Assembly: GCF_900093605.1 (NCBI RefSeq)
Contig: NZ_FLYE01000046.1
Coordinates: forward strand, 62,001 to 126,000
Source of the DNA: Candidatus Terasakiella magnetica
GTDB taxonomy: Bacteria; Pseudomonadota; Alphaproteobacteria; Rhodospirillales; Terasakiellaceae
Direction of reading: 5' to 3'
Length of the DNA stretch: 64,000 nt
Below, one piece after another: positions 35,700-45,212 of the stretch. A model generated the notes under the pieces. The model did no database searches. It was given only the letters and a program-made list of their open reading frames with translations, and was not told where the DNA came from. A program made the translations under genes and the position numbers. Each line of letters begins with the position of its first letter. Within the stretch, counting starts at the first letter, position 1.

Positions 35700-36626
35700 A
35701 TGGTCAAAGAACGGTTTCAGGATGTGACGGTCGTGGTGGCAGACCCCGACCCCAGAGCAAGAACAGTTGCCAAGAAGACTTTGATTCAGGCAGGCTTTCG
35801 CAAGATTTTAACGGGCCATTCCCTCTCGTTTGTCAGAGAAAGTTTTGACATTGAGATGCCGGAATTGCTCATTGCGGAAACTGAATTACCCGATGGTGAT
35901 TTCACCGAATTTGTCAGCGACCTGCGCCATCATAAAATCGGCAATAACCCGTTTCTTGTTGTTTCTGCCCTGACCTCAAACCCTACACCTGAGCTTGTGA
36001 AAAAGGTTATTCAGGCAGGCGCGGATGACCTGTTATCCAAACCCTTTGATGTGAAAACTTTGATGCGCCGTGTCGGTCGTTTGATCCATGAGCGCAAACC
36101 TTTCGTGGTGACAGGGGATTATGTGGGGCCGACCCGTCAGGCCAAATCACAAAAAGAAGCCAATGCAGAACGGTTTGATGCGCCCAATACTCTTAAGGCC
36201 CGTGCCTTAAATGAAGGCACGATTGATGAAGTTCAGGCCATGGTGGATGCGGCCATCACCAATGTGAATACCAAGGCGCTGGAATCCCATGCTGAAGATA
36301 TTGAAGAGCTGGTCACGATTTTGATACCGCGTCTTGCAACAGGTGAGATTGATGCAACGGCGCGCTTGTGCCTTGATCGTTTGCGTTATGCCGCAGAAGA
36401 TGCCAACCGCCGCTTAGATGGCACCATTTATAATCATGTCTCAGACCTGTGTCAGACCCTGTTGGGGATTGTAAATAGTATTCGCAATTGTGGCGGTACA
36501 CCGGGCGAGCGCGATGTGAAACTGCTGGGTCCGTTAAATAAGGCCATTCAGCTTGGCTTTGATAAAAATGCAGATGTGGCAACAGCCCGCCAAATCACGC
36601 AGGCTGTTTTGTCACAAATCGGCTAG
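35700..36626 (+). CDS. Receiver-domain protein with Glu in place of phospho-Asp
   Basis: A 308-residue protein with an N-terminal receiver domain (about 8-130) and a helical C-terminal region of about 150 residues with no DNA-binding motif that I can see. The receiver has the acidic pair (D15, D17) and the conserved Lys (K114 in SKPF), but the acceptor position is E60 (LLIAETELPDG) rather than Asp. Glu often mimics the phosphorylated state, so this may be constitutively active or a binding platform. The C-terminal part has repeated ITNVNTKALESHAEDIEE-like helices. The output is unknown. Confidence 0.75.
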   Translation: MVKERFQDVTVVVADPDPRARTVAKKTLIQAGFRKILTGHSLSFVRESFDIEMPELLIAETELPDGDFTEFVSDLRHHKIGNNPFLVVSALTSNPTPELVKKVIQAGADDLLSKPFDVKTLMRRVGRLIHERKPFVVTGDYVGPTRQAKSQKEANAERFDAPNTLKARALNEGTIDEVQAMVDAAITNVNTKALESHAEDIEELVTILIPRLATGEIDATARLCLDRLRYAAEDANRRLDGTIYNHVSDLCQTLLGIVNSIRNCGGTPGERDVKLLGPLNKAIQLGFDKNADVATARQITQAVLSQIG

Positions 36627-36634
36627 GCCTGATC

Positions 36635-37819
36635 TTATTTTTCTAAAGTAATATAGCGACAGGCTGGTTTGAGGTCTTTGGGGGAACCACCCGATTTAAC
36701 GATCTCAATGGCTTTGGTCGAATCGACAATGATGCGCCCAGATAAGACATCAATGCCATAATCAAACAGCTTTTCACATAAGGGTGTTTCTGGTCCCACA
36801 AGCACGGTTTCAGCGCGACCTTTAGTTTCCAGTAATGTGGGTAAAAGCCCATCGCCAAATGTGTGCGATGGCAGGATAACCCCGTCATAGGAATGCCCAA
36901 TAAGATGGGGGATTGCTTTATCCGTGTTCATTAAGGTGAAGTCATTGGCGTAATCTTTGTTCGGTGGGAAATTTCCAACAACAAGGACTTGGTCGTCGCG
37001 ACCTTGAAAATGGGTCAGGCCGCTGTGGTCTGAGCCTTCCATATCAAATCTGTTGTGATGGGCAAGGATGGCGGCAATGCCCAAGGCATGTTCGATGGGG
37101 TTGTGAAGGTTTTGTGCGCGCCCAGCCATGGCCTTTAAAGAAAGGTTTGTTGGGATTTCAATATCTGTTTTACCTGTAGGGTTCGCTGTAACCCCGCAGC
37201 CATGTTCACTTTGAACGAGGATGGCATTTTTGCCCACTTCAATATGTGTGGCGGGTAGATTGCTAATTGAATGAGCGAGTTCTTTATAGATGTTCCACTT
37301 GGGCCACCATTGCCAGAGGGTCTCGCTATCATGGGGCACAAGGGTGCCAAGGCGTCCGGTAAATTCATTCCATGTTTCAAGGGCCGTTGCGGGAACGGCA
37401 ACAAGGGTGGGGATGCCTGCCATGGCAGCGGTGATGATTTCTTGTGCTAAGCCATCACCTGTTTGTTCGCGCTCCCCAAATTTTTCAATCACTAAAAGGT
37501 CGGCTTTTTCTTCAATGGCGCGTCTTAAAACGCTGGATGATTCGCAAAGTAAGCCCACATCAAAACCACAGGTGCCGCTTTCACGGTCTTCTTTACTGGG
37601 GCGCGCCAGTGGGAAATGCTCTCCTGTGCGAATATCAATGGCATCGAGACCGATTTTTTCGCCTTTTTCGTCATAAGCGAGTTCTTGAGTGAGCCCAGCC
37701 ACATGCCAGCCGCGATTTTTTAATGTTTCTGCAAAACCCAGCAAAGCGTTGCGTTCAGGGGTGTCTACGGCATAAAGTACACCGGCAAGGCGGATCGGTT
37801 TTGCAGTTTGTGTTGACAT
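36635..37819 (-). CDS. DUF2478-DUF364 fusion protein
   Basis: A 394-residue soluble protein. Residues about 8-155 fit DUF2478, an NTPase-like domain found near molybdate transport genes (GFAETLKNRGWHVAGLTQE; CGFDVGLLCESSSVLRRAI; LLVIEKFGERE). Residues about 195-394 fit DUF364, a putative metal-chelation domain (VLVVGNFPPNKDY; GVILPSHTFGDGLLP; LVGPETPLCEKLFDYGIDVL). A tandem fusion suggests both act on the same process, perhaps molybdenum or another metal cofactor, but the function is not established. It is convergent with the receiver gene and divergent from chpT. Confidence 0.7.
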   Translation of the reverse strand: MSTQTAKPIRLAGVLYAVDTPERNALLGFAETLKNRGWHVAGLTQELAYDEKGEKIGLDAIDIRTGEHFPLARPSKEDRESGTCGFDVGLLCESSSVLRRAIEEKADLLVIEKFGEREQTGDGLAQEIITAAMAGIPTLVAVPATALETWNEFTGRLGTLVPHDSETLWQWWPKWNIYKELAHSISNLPATHIEVGKNAILVQSEHGCGVTANPTGKTDIEIPTNLSLKAMAGRAQNLHNPIEHALGIAAILAHHNRFDMEGSDHSGLTHFQGRDDQVLVVGNFPPNKDYANDFTLMNTDKAIPHLIGHSYDGVILPSHTFGDGLLPTLLETKGRAETVLVGPETPLCEKLFDYGIDVLSGRIIVDSTKAIEIVKSGGSPKDLKPACRYITLEK

Positions 37820-37888
37820 TGGCTCTGGTTCGCTTTTCTTCTATGGTTTGTATTGGGGTTAATTTAGCAAAAGAAGGAACAAAATTCT

Positions 37889-38554
37889 ATGGGTGTTCAA
37901 GTCGATATGAGAGTGGCGGAGTTATTGTGTTCTCGTTTATGTCATGACCTCGTCGGTCCTGTTGGGGCTGTGAACCATGGAATTGAGCTGCTTGAAGAAA
38001 CAAATAGTCCGGTTATGGCGGAAGCCACGCAGATGATTGGGCAGAGTGCAGGCCAAGCGTCAAACCGTCTTGAGTTCTTCCGCGTTGCTTTTGGACTTTC
38101 TGGTGGGGGCAGTGGGCAAATGTCCATGGCGCAGGGGCGCAGCTTGTCACAAGGTTTTCTTGAAAAGCATATTCAGCTTCATTGGCCGCAAAACCCTGAA
38201 TTGCCTTGGCAGGATAGTGAAAAACGTGTCCCTAAAGACATCATCAAGGTGATTCTCAATCTGATTATGTTAGGCGTGGATTGCCTGCCTCGTGGTGGGG
38301 ATATGACCCTTAATCAGGCTGTCTTGCCAGAAGGGCTTGGTATTGCCTTGGTCGCGCAGGGGCAAAAGGCGCATGTCAAAGATGAAATTCAAAGTGCAAT
38401 TGATGCGAATGCCAGCTGTGATTCTTTAACAGCACGCACCGTTCAAGCCTTTTTTATGGCGCGATTGGCGGATGACTTGGGGTTGGATTTTGAAATTTCT
38501 TGCCCACAGACTGATTGTGTCCAAATCGCAGCAATTATTCCCCTAGAAAGCTAG
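37889..38554 (+). CDS. chpT: Histidine phosphotransferase ChpT
   Basis: A 221-residue phosphotransferase of the alphaproteobacterial cell-cycle phosphorelay, passing phosphate from CckA to CtrA and CpdR. The phosphoacceptor helix LLCSRLCHDLVGPVGAVNHG is clear, with His19. The C-terminal half has the ATPase-like fold of ChpT without the nucleotide-binding residues. AAGGA precedes the start. It lies upstream of cheA by 225 bases and in the same window as ctrA, so the phosphorelay and motility genes are clustered. Confidence 0.88.
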   Translation: MGVQVDMRVAELLCSRLCHDLVGPVGAVNHGIELLEETNSPVMAEATQMIGQSAGQASNRLEFFRVAFGLSGGGSGQMSMAQGRSLSQGFLEKHIQLHWPQNPELPWQDSEKRVPKDIIKVILNLIMLGVDCLPRGGDMTLNQAVLPEGLGIALVAQGQKAHVKDEIQSAIDANASCDSLTARTVQAFFMARLADDLGLDFEISCPQTDCVQIAAIIPLES

Positions 38555-38602
38555 AGCGCCCGTAGGGTCTAGGGTTTGAAAGCTCTTAAAACCATTCTAA
38601 AA

Positions 38603-38623
38603 TTAGTTTCATTGTCAAACTAA
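38603..38623 (+). other. AT-rich stem-loop before cheA
   Basis: TTAGTTT and AAACTAA pair over 7 bp around a 7-base loop in the chpT-cheA gap. It has no T run, so it is not a good terminator. The rest of the gap (38555-38779) is AT-rich and shows nothing further. Confidence 0.35.
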
Positions 38624-38779
38624 AATGAAATAAAAATTACGAAAGCGGAACGAAGTCGTTTTTTTCTTTTTCCTCAAGATATTTTAGGTAATAGTTAGCG
38701 CAAACATAGTGATAATTTCGCATTCTTTGTGAACAATATTGCCGAATGCTATCGGTAAGATTAGGAGAAAGGTATAGCC

Positions 38780-41569
38780 ATGGATGATCTACTCAGTGAA
38801 TTCATAACAGAAACGTCCGAAAGCCTGATGGTGCTTGACTCGGAATTGGTAAAATTCGAGCAAGACCCAAATGATACGGAAATCCTTTCCAATATCTTCC
38901 GTCTTATGCACACCATTAAAGGGACATGTGGTTTCCTTGGTCTGCCACGTCTTGAAAAAGTTGCGCATGCTGGTGAGAACGTTCTGGGTAAATTCCGTGA
39001 AGGAACACTGGAAGTTACACCTCAGGCGGTGACGTTGATCTTACATGCAATTGATACCATTAAAGAGCTGTTGCAGATTCTGGAAGATACAGAAACTGAG
39101 CCTGATGGGGATGATCAAGAACTGATTGATCAGTTAAACGCCATGGCTGAAGGGCGCTCTATTGAAGAAGCAGCCCCTGCACCCGTTGCAGAAGCGCCAG
39201 CCCCCGTTGCAGAAGCAGCTCCTGCTGCACCAAGTGGCCCGATTACCAATGAAAACGGTTTCCCCGTTGCTGCTGAATTATTGGCAGAAGTTGAACAGGC
39301 TGTTGCTGAAGGTGTCAAAGCCCCAAGTCAAAATGAAATTGAAGCACAGATGCAAGCTGAGATGGAGGCTGAAAAAGCTTCTGAACCTGCGCCTGCCCCT
39401 GCGCCAGTAGAAGCCACACCGCCAGCACCTGCTGCGCAAGTGCCTGCTGCCCCAAAAGAAGAGCCGAAAAAACCAGCCCCTGCTGAAGCGAAAAAGCCAG
39501 CGGGTGGTGCCAAGGAATCGGTTGCGAACCAGACAATTCGTGTGAATGTGGAATTGCTTGAAAACCTGATGACATTGGTTTCCGAGCTTGTTCTGACACG
39601 TAACCAGCTTTTACAGATGGTGCGCGGTTCTGATGATAGTGTCTTTAAGGTGCCGTTACAGCGCCTGTCACATATTACGTCTGATCTGCAAGAAGGCGTG
39701 ATGAAAACACGTATGCAGCCAATCGGGAACGCTTGGGCCAAACTGCCACGTATTGTTCGTGACCTTGCCGTTGAATCGGGTAAGAAGATCGATCTGCAAA
39801 TGATCGGTGCGGAAACCGAGCTTGACCGTCAGGTTCTGGAACTGATTAAAGATCCGCTGACCCATATGGTGCGTAACTCCGCCGATCATGGTCTTGAAAT
39901 GCCAGATGAGCGTGTTGCCATTGGCAAGCCACAGGTTGGTACGGTAACCTTGAACGCTTTCCATGAAGGTGGTCATATCATCATTGAAATTACTGATGAT
40001 GGTAAAGGTCTTAATACAGATCGCATTAAAGCGAAGATCGTTGAAAGTGGCCTGGCGACAGAAACTGATCTGGAAGCTATGTCTGATCAGCAAATCCACC
40101 AGTTTATTTTCCGCGCAGGTTTCTCAACGGCCCAAAAAGTCACGTCCGTTTCCGGTCGTGGTGTGGGTATGGACGTGGTGCGCACAAACATCGAGAAAAT
40201 CGGTGGTACCATTGAGCTCAAATCAATTGAGGGCAAAGGCTCGACCTTTACCATCAAGATTCCACTGACGCTGGCGATTGTTTCTGCACTGGTTGTTGAA
40301 TGTTCTGGTGAGCGTTTTGCTATTCCGCAAATCAGCGTTCTGGAATTGGTTCGCACATCCTCTGCATCTGATAATGCCATTGAGATGATCAACGATGCAC
40401 CGGTCTTGCGTTTGCGCAACCGTCTGTTGCCGCTGGTCTCGCTGCATGATCATTTGAAACTGGATGACTATAAGAAAGACTTGGCAAACGACGAATTGTT
40501 TATCGTTGTGACGCAAGTCGGGACTTACCAATTTGGTATCATCGTTGACCGTGTCTTTGATACGGAAGAAATCGTGGTGAAACCAGTTGCACCGATCCTG
40601 CGCCATATCTCCTTATTCTCAGGTAACACCATCCTTGGTGATGGTAGCGTGATCATGATCCTTGATCCAAACGGTATCGCAGCCACAACAGGTGAGGTTG
40701 CCATGGGTGGCAGTCAGGAAGCACAAAACACAACAGTGGCCACGCGCACAGACGGCGAAACAACCTCAATCCTTATCTTCCGCGCAGGCGGCGAAGAGCT
40801 CAAGGCGGTTCCGCTGGCGCTTGTTGCTCGTCTGGAAGAGGTCGATGTGACGAAGATCGAATATTCTGGTACGAATCCGGTTGTTCAGTATCGTGGTCAA
40901 TTGATGCCGCTTATTCCGATCGATACGGGTCACGAGTGGAAAGAAGAAGGGCGTCAGCCTGTTCTGGTCTTCACGGATAAAGATCACTCTATGGGTCTTG
41001 TGGTTGATGAGATCGTCGACATCGTTGAAGATCATCTTAATATCGAACTGGCCTCTGAGCGTGATGGTTTTGTTGGTTCTGCGGTTATTAGTGGTAAGGC
41101 AACAGACCTTATTGATGCAGGCTACTACCTCACGAAAGCATTCCCAGACTGGTTTGGTCGTCCTGAAACAGCAACGGCTTATGGCGATGAAACTTCTTCT
41201 GGTCCGCGCGTTCTGTTGGTTGATGATAGCCCGTTCTTCCGTAACCTTCTCACGCCGATTCTCTCGGTTGCAGGCTATACGGTAACAACGGCAGAAGGTG
41301 CAAAGAAAGCGCTTGAGCTTCGTTCTGCCGGTGCGGTCTATGACGCAATCGTCAGTGATATTGAAATGCCAGACATGAACGGCTTTGAATTTGCAGAAGC
41401 TGTTCGCAGTGATACGCGTTGGAATGATATTCCAATGGTAGCCCTATCTTCGCATGCAACTGAAGCAGACTTCGAACGCGGCCGTGAGGTTGGGTTTAAC
41501 GACTATTGTGCGAAGTTTGATCGTGATGCATTGTTACAAACACTCGCCGAAACATTGGCAGTACAGTAA
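38780..41569 (+). CDS. cheA: Hybrid CheA kinase with tandem CheW and receiver domains
   Basis: A 929-residue chemotaxis kinase. The order is Hpt (about 1-110, phospho-His44 in MHTIKGTCGFLG), an Ala/Pro-rich linker (about 135-245), the dimer domain (about 250-315), HATPase (about 355-505, with LVRNSADHGLE and VSGRGVGMDVV), CheW (about 515-645), a second CheW-like domain (about 655-800) and a C-terminal receiver (about 807-929) with SDIEMPDMNG and an intact acidic pocket. No separate cheW gene lies between cheA and cheY, so the second domain may serve that role. A P2 domain for CheY/CheB docking is not evident. The gene starts the che operon. Confidence 0.95.
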   Translation: MDDLLSEFITETSESLMVLDSELVKFEQDPNDTEILSNIFRLMHTIKGTCGFLGLPRLEKVAHAGENVLGKFREGTLEVTPQAVTLILHAIDTIKELLQILEDTETEPDGDDQELIDQLNAMAEGRSIEEAAPAPVAEAPAPVAEAAPAAPSGPITNENGFPVAAELLAEVEQAVAEGVKAPSQNEIEAQMQAEMEAEKASEPAPAPAPVEATPPAPAAQVPAAPKEEPKKPAPAEAKKPAGGAKESVANQTIRVNVELLENLMTLVSELVLTRNQLLQMVRGSDDSVFKVPLQRLSHITSDLQEGVMKTRMQPIGNAWAKLPRIVRDLAVESGKKIDLQMIGAETELDRQVLELIKDPLTHMVRNSADHGLEMPDERVAIGKPQVGTVTLNAFHEGGHIIIEITDDGKGLNTDRIKAKIVESGLATETDLEAMSDQQIHQFIFRAGFSTAQKVTSVSGRGVGMDVVRTNIEKIGGTIELKSIEGKGSTFTIKIPLTLAIVSALVVECSGERFAIPQISVLELVRTSSASDNAIEMINDAPVLRLRNRLLPLVSLHDHLKLDDYKKDLANDELFIVVTQVGTYQFGIIVDRVFDTEEIVVKPVAPILRHISLFSGNTILGDGSVIMILDPNGIAATTGEVAMGGSQEAQNTTVATRTDGETTSILIFRAGGEELKAVPLALVARLEEVDVTKIEYSGTNPVVQYRGQLMPLIPIDTGHEWKEEGRQPVLVFTDKDHSMGLVVDEIVDIVEDHLNIELASERDGFVGSAVISGKATDLIDAGYYLTKAFPDWFGRPETATAYGDETSSGPRVLLVDDSPFFRNLLTPILSVAGYTVTTAEGAKKALELRSAGAVYDAIVSDIEMPDMNGFEFAEAVRSDTRWNDIPMVALSSHATEADFERGREVGFNDYCAKFDRDALLQTLAETLAVQ

Positions 41570-41596
41570 CTTATTTGACAACGTTGTTGAGTTTGG

Positions 41597-41633
41597 CGGC
41601 CTACTCCTTTATTTTATACAGATGTGTAGGCCG
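41597..41633 (+). other. Stem-loop between cheA and cheY
   Basis: CGGCCTAC and GTAGGCCG pair over 8 bp with a 21-base loop, followed by TCTTC. The loop is large and no T run follows, so a role as an RNA-processing or attenuation element is more likely than termination. Confidence 0.4.
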
Positions 41634-41693
41634 TCTTCTAACCAAAGGAGCCGGTAAACTTAAGGCGATATAGCCGATGGGAACCGTGAAATA

Positions 41694-42059
41694 ATGAAAT
41701 CTTGTTTGATTGTTGATGATTCTAAAGTTATCCGAATGGTAGCTCGAAAGATTCTACAGGAGTTGGGCTTCGAGACAGTCGAAGCAGCCGATGGCCAGCA
41801 GGCATTGGACGCATGTATTAAAGAAATGCCGACGGTTGTTCTGCTTGATTGGAACATGCCTGTCATGAGTGGTATCGAATATTTGCGTGAATTGCGCAAG
41901 CAACCCGGTGGTGATGAGCCCGTTGTTGTTTTCTGTACGACAGAAAATGATATCGAGCACATTCAGGAAGCGATCGAAGCCGGTGCGAATGAATATATTA
42001 TGAAGCCGTTTGACAGTGAGATTATCCAAGCGAAATTCTCTCAGGTTGGTCTTCTGTAA
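41694..42059 (+). CDS. cheY: Chemotaxis response regulator CheY
   Basis: A single 121-residue receiver domain with no output part. It has the acidic pair D8, D9, phosphoacceptor D52 (LLDWNMPVMSG), T82/T83 and K104 (MKPF). After phosphorylation by CheA it should bind FliM or another motor protein. It lies between cheA and cheB in the operon. The CheA receiver and this CheY could compete for phosphate, a known sink-type control. Confidence 0.95.
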   Translation: MKSCLIVDDSKVIRMVARKILQELGFETVEAADGQQALDACIKEMPTVVLLDWNMPVMSGIEYLRELRKQPGGDEPVVVFCTTENDIEHIQEAIEAGANEYIMKPFDSEIIQAKFSQVGLL

Positions 42060-42106
42060 TTTAATAAAGAATTGAGGTTCCTTTGACGGGTCTCGTTGGG
42101 AAAAGT

Positions 42107-43237
42107 ATGTCTGTAAGCGCAACGCAAAAAAATGATAACCCGATCAGGGTCATGGTCGTTGATGACTCTGCGGTTGTTCGCGGATTGATTACGCGTATGC
42201 TGGAAGCCGAAGCTGATATTTCAGTGGTGTCTTCTGTTGGCAACGGGAAAATGGCTGTTGATAGTCTCGCGCGCAATGAGGTCGAGGTTATTGTCCTTGA
42301 TATCGAAATGCCCGTAATGGACGGTTTGACAGCGCTACCTAAGTTGCTTGAAGTTGATCGTTCCATTCGTATTGTCATGGCCTCTACGCTGACAGCGCGC
42401 AATGCCGATATCAGTTTGCGCGCCCTTCAAGCCGGTGCGGTTGATTACATCCCAAAACCTTCTTCTTCGCGTGAATTGTCCGGTGGGCGTGATTTTGCGA
42501 AAGAGCTTGTTGAAAAAGTGCATATTCACGGTGCTGCACGTCGTAAAGTGAAAGGTGCGCCTTCGGTTGCTTATTCCAAGCCGCGCCCGGTTTCACGCAC
42601 AGCGCAGCCCGCACAGCCCAAACAAGTCAGTATTCGCCAATCAGCCTTAAAAGATCGTCCCGATATTATTGCGATTGGCAGCTCAACAGGTGGGCCGCAG
42701 GCACTCTTTTCCGTCCTGAAAGGGATGTATGGAAAGGTGAAGCAACCTGTTGTGATTACACAGCATATGCCCGCCACTTTTACAAAAATTCTTGCAGAAC
42801 ATATTAACCGTATGACAGGTTGGGACTGTTCTGAAGCGAGCGATGGTATGGTGATTGAAGCGGGGCATGTTTATCTTGCGCCCGGTGATTTTCATATGAC
42901 GGTTGAAGCCAAGGGTGTTCAAAAAGTTCTGCACCTTGATCAAAACCCGCCAGAAAATTTCTGTCGCCCGGCCGTTGACCCAATGTTGCGCAGTGTTTCA
43001 GCAGCGTATGGTCGCAAAGTCCTGACTGTTATTTTAACAGGGATGGGTTCTGATGGCCTTAAAGGCGGGGAACTCGTTGTGAAAAACGGTGGTGACTTGA
43101 TTGCACAAGATGAAGCTACAAGTGTTGTATGGGGCATGCCTGGGGCTGTTGCCAATGCAGGGATTTGTAGTGCAGTTTTACCCCTTGAAGAAATTTCTTC
43201 TCATGTTGTTAAAGTCGCTGCAGGAGGTGCGTTATGA
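42107..43237 (+). CDS. cheB: Chemoreceptor glutamate methylesterase CheB
   Basis: Removes methyl groups from chemoreceptor glutamates (adaptation). An N-terminal receiver (D65 in VLDIEMPVMDG) is linked to a C-terminal esterase. Its catalytic triad is Ser in AIGSSTGGPQAL, His in VITQHMPATFT and Asp in LTGMGSDGLKG. Two starts are possible: TTG 42083 with GAGG 5 bases before, or ATG 42107 with GGGA 5 bases before. I took the ATG. It overlaps cheR by 4 bases (ATGA). Confidence 0.94.
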   Translation: MSVSATQKNDNPIRVMVVDDSAVVRGLITRMLEAEADISVVSSVGNGKMAVDSLARNEVEVIVLDIEMPVMDGLTALPKLLEVDRSIRIVMASTLTARNADISLRALQAGAVDYIPKPSSSRELSGGRDFAKELVEKVHIHGAARRKVKGAPSVAYSKPRPVSRTAQPAQPKQVSIRQSALKDRPDIIAIGSSTGGPQALFSVLKGMYGKVKQPVVITQHMPATFTKILAEHINRMTGWDCSEASDGMVIEAGHVYLAPGDFHMTVEAKGVQKVLHLDQNPPENFCRPAVDPMLRSVSAAYGRKVLTVILTGMGSDGLKGGELVVKNGGDLIAQDEATSVVWGMPGAVANAGICSAVLPLEEISSHVVKVAAGGAL

Positions 43238-44397
43238 GACCTGATGACTTTCAGTTTCTCGCAACTTTGGTAAAAGAACGCTCCGGCCTCGTTTTGACGC
43301 AGGATAAATCTTACCTGCTTGAAAGCCGCTTAATGCCCGTTGCGCGCAAACGTGGGATGAAAGGTCTAGAAGACCTTGTTGCCGCGATGAAAACACGCAT
43401 GGATAATACGTTGGCTGATGAAATCACAGAAGCAATGACGACCAATGAGTCGTTCTTCTTTCGTGATATCAAGCCGTTTGATATTTTCCGCGATACGGTT
43501 TTACCAAATTTGCTTAAAACCCGTGCTTCCAAGAAGACATTTCGCATTTGGTGTGCAGCCGCCTCTAGTGGGCAAGAGCCTTATTCCATTGCTATGGTGC
43601 TGAAAGAAGCAGCGGCGCAATTGGCGGGTTGGCGCATTGAGATTGTCGGCACAGACATTTCAAAAGAAATGCTCGATAAAGCGCAAGCGGGGCTTTATTC
43701 CCAGTTTGAAGTACAGCGCGGCCTTCCGGTTCAGCAGCTCGTAAAATATTTTAAAAAACGTGATGATCTTTGGCAGATCGATTCAGCATTGCGCGGTATG
43801 GTGCAATATAAAGAATTCAACCTGCTTGAAGATATGAAATCACTGGGCACTTTTGATGTGGTTTTCTGTCGTAACGTGTTGATCTATTTTGATCAGCAGA
43901 CAAAAGGCGATGTATTGGGCCGCATGGCAAAACAAATGTCTGAAGACGGTGTGCTTTACCTTGGTGGGGCGGAAACTGTTTTGGGTATTTCTGATGCCTT
44001 TAAACCTGTTCAGGGATTGCGCGGTATTTATAGCCGTCCTCATTGCGCGGAAAGCCTTGGCACGGTAAGCGAAGGTGCAGCAGCAGCTCCTGCTCCGGCC
44101 CCTGCGGCACCCACAGGATTTGCAAAACCCAAGCATATGGTTGAAGGACGTGCACCGAAAGGGGCTGAACCATCACCTGCTGCAAGGCCGGGGGTAACGC
44201 CACGTCCAGCGGCCGCGCCAAGACCCGGTGCACCGAGACCTGCATCTGGTACAACACCGCCACCGCGCCCAGCGCCAAGACCGGGGGCAGCACCAGCAGG
44301 TACGCCACCACGTCCAACGCGACCAATTGGTGGTGGTGCTGGTTCAACAACAAAACCGGGGTCTTTACCGCCACGTCCCGGGGTAAAGAAGCCTTAA
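43234..44397 (+). CDS. cheR: Chemoreceptor methyltransferase CheR with Pro-rich tail
   Basis: Adds methyl groups from SAM to receptor glutamates. The N-terminal helical domain and the SAM domain are in family order (AMTTNESFFFRD; WCAAASSGQEPYSIAM; DVVFCRNVLIYFD). The last 100 residues (about 285-387) are a low-complexity tail of Pro, Ala, Arg and Thr units, not present in classic CheR of about 280 residues. This tail may tether the enzyme or be disordered. It is translationally coupled to cheB and followed by a strong bidirectional terminator. Confidence 0.93.
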   Translation: MRPDDFQFLATLVKERSGLVLTQDKSYLLESRLMPVARKRGMKGLEDLVAAMKTRMDNTLADEITEAMTTNESFFFRDIKPFDIFRDTVLPNLLKTRASKKTFRIWCAAASSGQEPYSIAMVLKEAAAQLAGWRIEIVGTDISKEMLDKAQAGLYSQFEVQRGLPVQQLVKYFKKRDDLWQIDSALRGMVQYKEFNLLEDMKSLGTFDVVFCRNVLIYFDQQTKGDVLGRMAKQMSEDGVLYLGGAETVLGISDAFKPVQGLRGIYSRPHCAESLGTVSEGAAAAPAPAPAAPTGFAKPKHMVEGRAPKGAEPSPAARPGVTPRPAAAPRPGAPRPASGTTPPPRPAPRPGAAPAGTPPRPTRPIGGGAGSTTKPGSLPPRPGVKKP

Positions 44398-44420
44398 GAT
44401 AGGTTTTCTATTGAGAATAA

Positions 44421-44456
44421 AAAAACGGCTTTCATAGATGCATGAAAGCCGTTTTT
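44421..44456. terminator. Bidirectional terminator between cheR and ctrA
   Basis: AAAAACGGCTTTCAT and ATGAAAGCCGTTTTT pair perfectly over 15 bp around a 6-base loop. A and T runs on the two sides allow use in both directions for the convergent cheR and ctrA genes. Confidence 0.93.
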
Positions 44457-44482
44457 CTTTATCAAGTCGTGTGAAGCGCTAA

Positions 44483-45187
44483 TTATGCTGTGGCAGCAGC
44501 GGCTTCTTCCAATGCATCCGGGTCACGCAAAACATAGCCGCGGCCCCAAACAGTGTGGATGTAATTGTCATCGGTTGCTTTTGTCAGCTTTTTGCGAAGC
44601 TTACAGACAAACACGTCAATGATTTTAAGCTCAGGCTCATCCATGCCACCATAAAGGTGGTTGAGGAACATTTCTTTGGTTAGGGTTGAGCCTTTGCGCA
44701 AAGAAAGCAGCTCAAGAATGCCATATTCCTTAGAGGTCAGGTGAACGGGCTTACCATTACTTTCCACAGTCTGATTATCAAGGTTCACAGACAGTTTGCC
44801 TGTTTTGATAATGGACTGTGCATGACCTTTAGAACGGCGCACAATCGCATGAATACGTGCGATGAGTTCTTCTTTATTATACGGCTTGGTCAGATAATCA
44901 TCTGCACCAATTTCAAAGCCTTTAACCTTTGAGGGCGGTTGATCCAGCCCTGAAAGAATAAGGATCGGTGTGTCGACCTTGGAGCTACGCAAAGCGCGCA
45001 GTACTTCAAAACCGTCAATGTCAGGTAACATCAAATCTAAAATAATGATGTCATAGTCATAAAGCTTGCCAATTTCGATACCTTCTTCACCGTAATTGGT
45101 GACATCAATCACCATACCGGCAGATTTCAGCATCAATTCAATTGCTTTTGCTTCGCTTGGGTTGTCTTCAACAAGTAATGCACGCAT
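44483..45187 (-). CDS. ctrA: Cell-cycle response regulator CtrA
   Basis: The master response regulator of alphaproteobacterial cell cycle and motility. The receiver (about 1-118) has D51 as acceptor. The OmpR-type winged helix (about 130-225) holds [20 protein letters not shown] and [16 protein letters not shown], nearly identical to Caulobacter CtrA. ChpT, encoded at 37.9 kb, should be its phosphodonor. It is divergent from fliI, and the intergenic region has three perfectly spaced TTAA boxes, so autoregulation is expected. Confidence 0.96.
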   Translation of the reverse strand: MRALLVEDNPSEAKAIELMLKSAGMVIDVTNYGEEGIEIGKLYDYDIIILDLMLPDIDGFEVLRALRSSKVDTPILILSGLDQPPSKVKGFEIGADDYLTKPYNKEELIARIHAIVRRSKGHAQSIIKTGKLSVNLDNQTVESNGKPVHLTSKEYGILELLSLRKGSTLTKEMFLNHLYGGMDEPELKIIDVFVCKLRKKLTKATDDNYIHTVWGRGYVLRDPDALEEAAAATA

Positions 45188-45212
45188 GGCTTATCCCCGA
45201 TTGCTATGTGCG

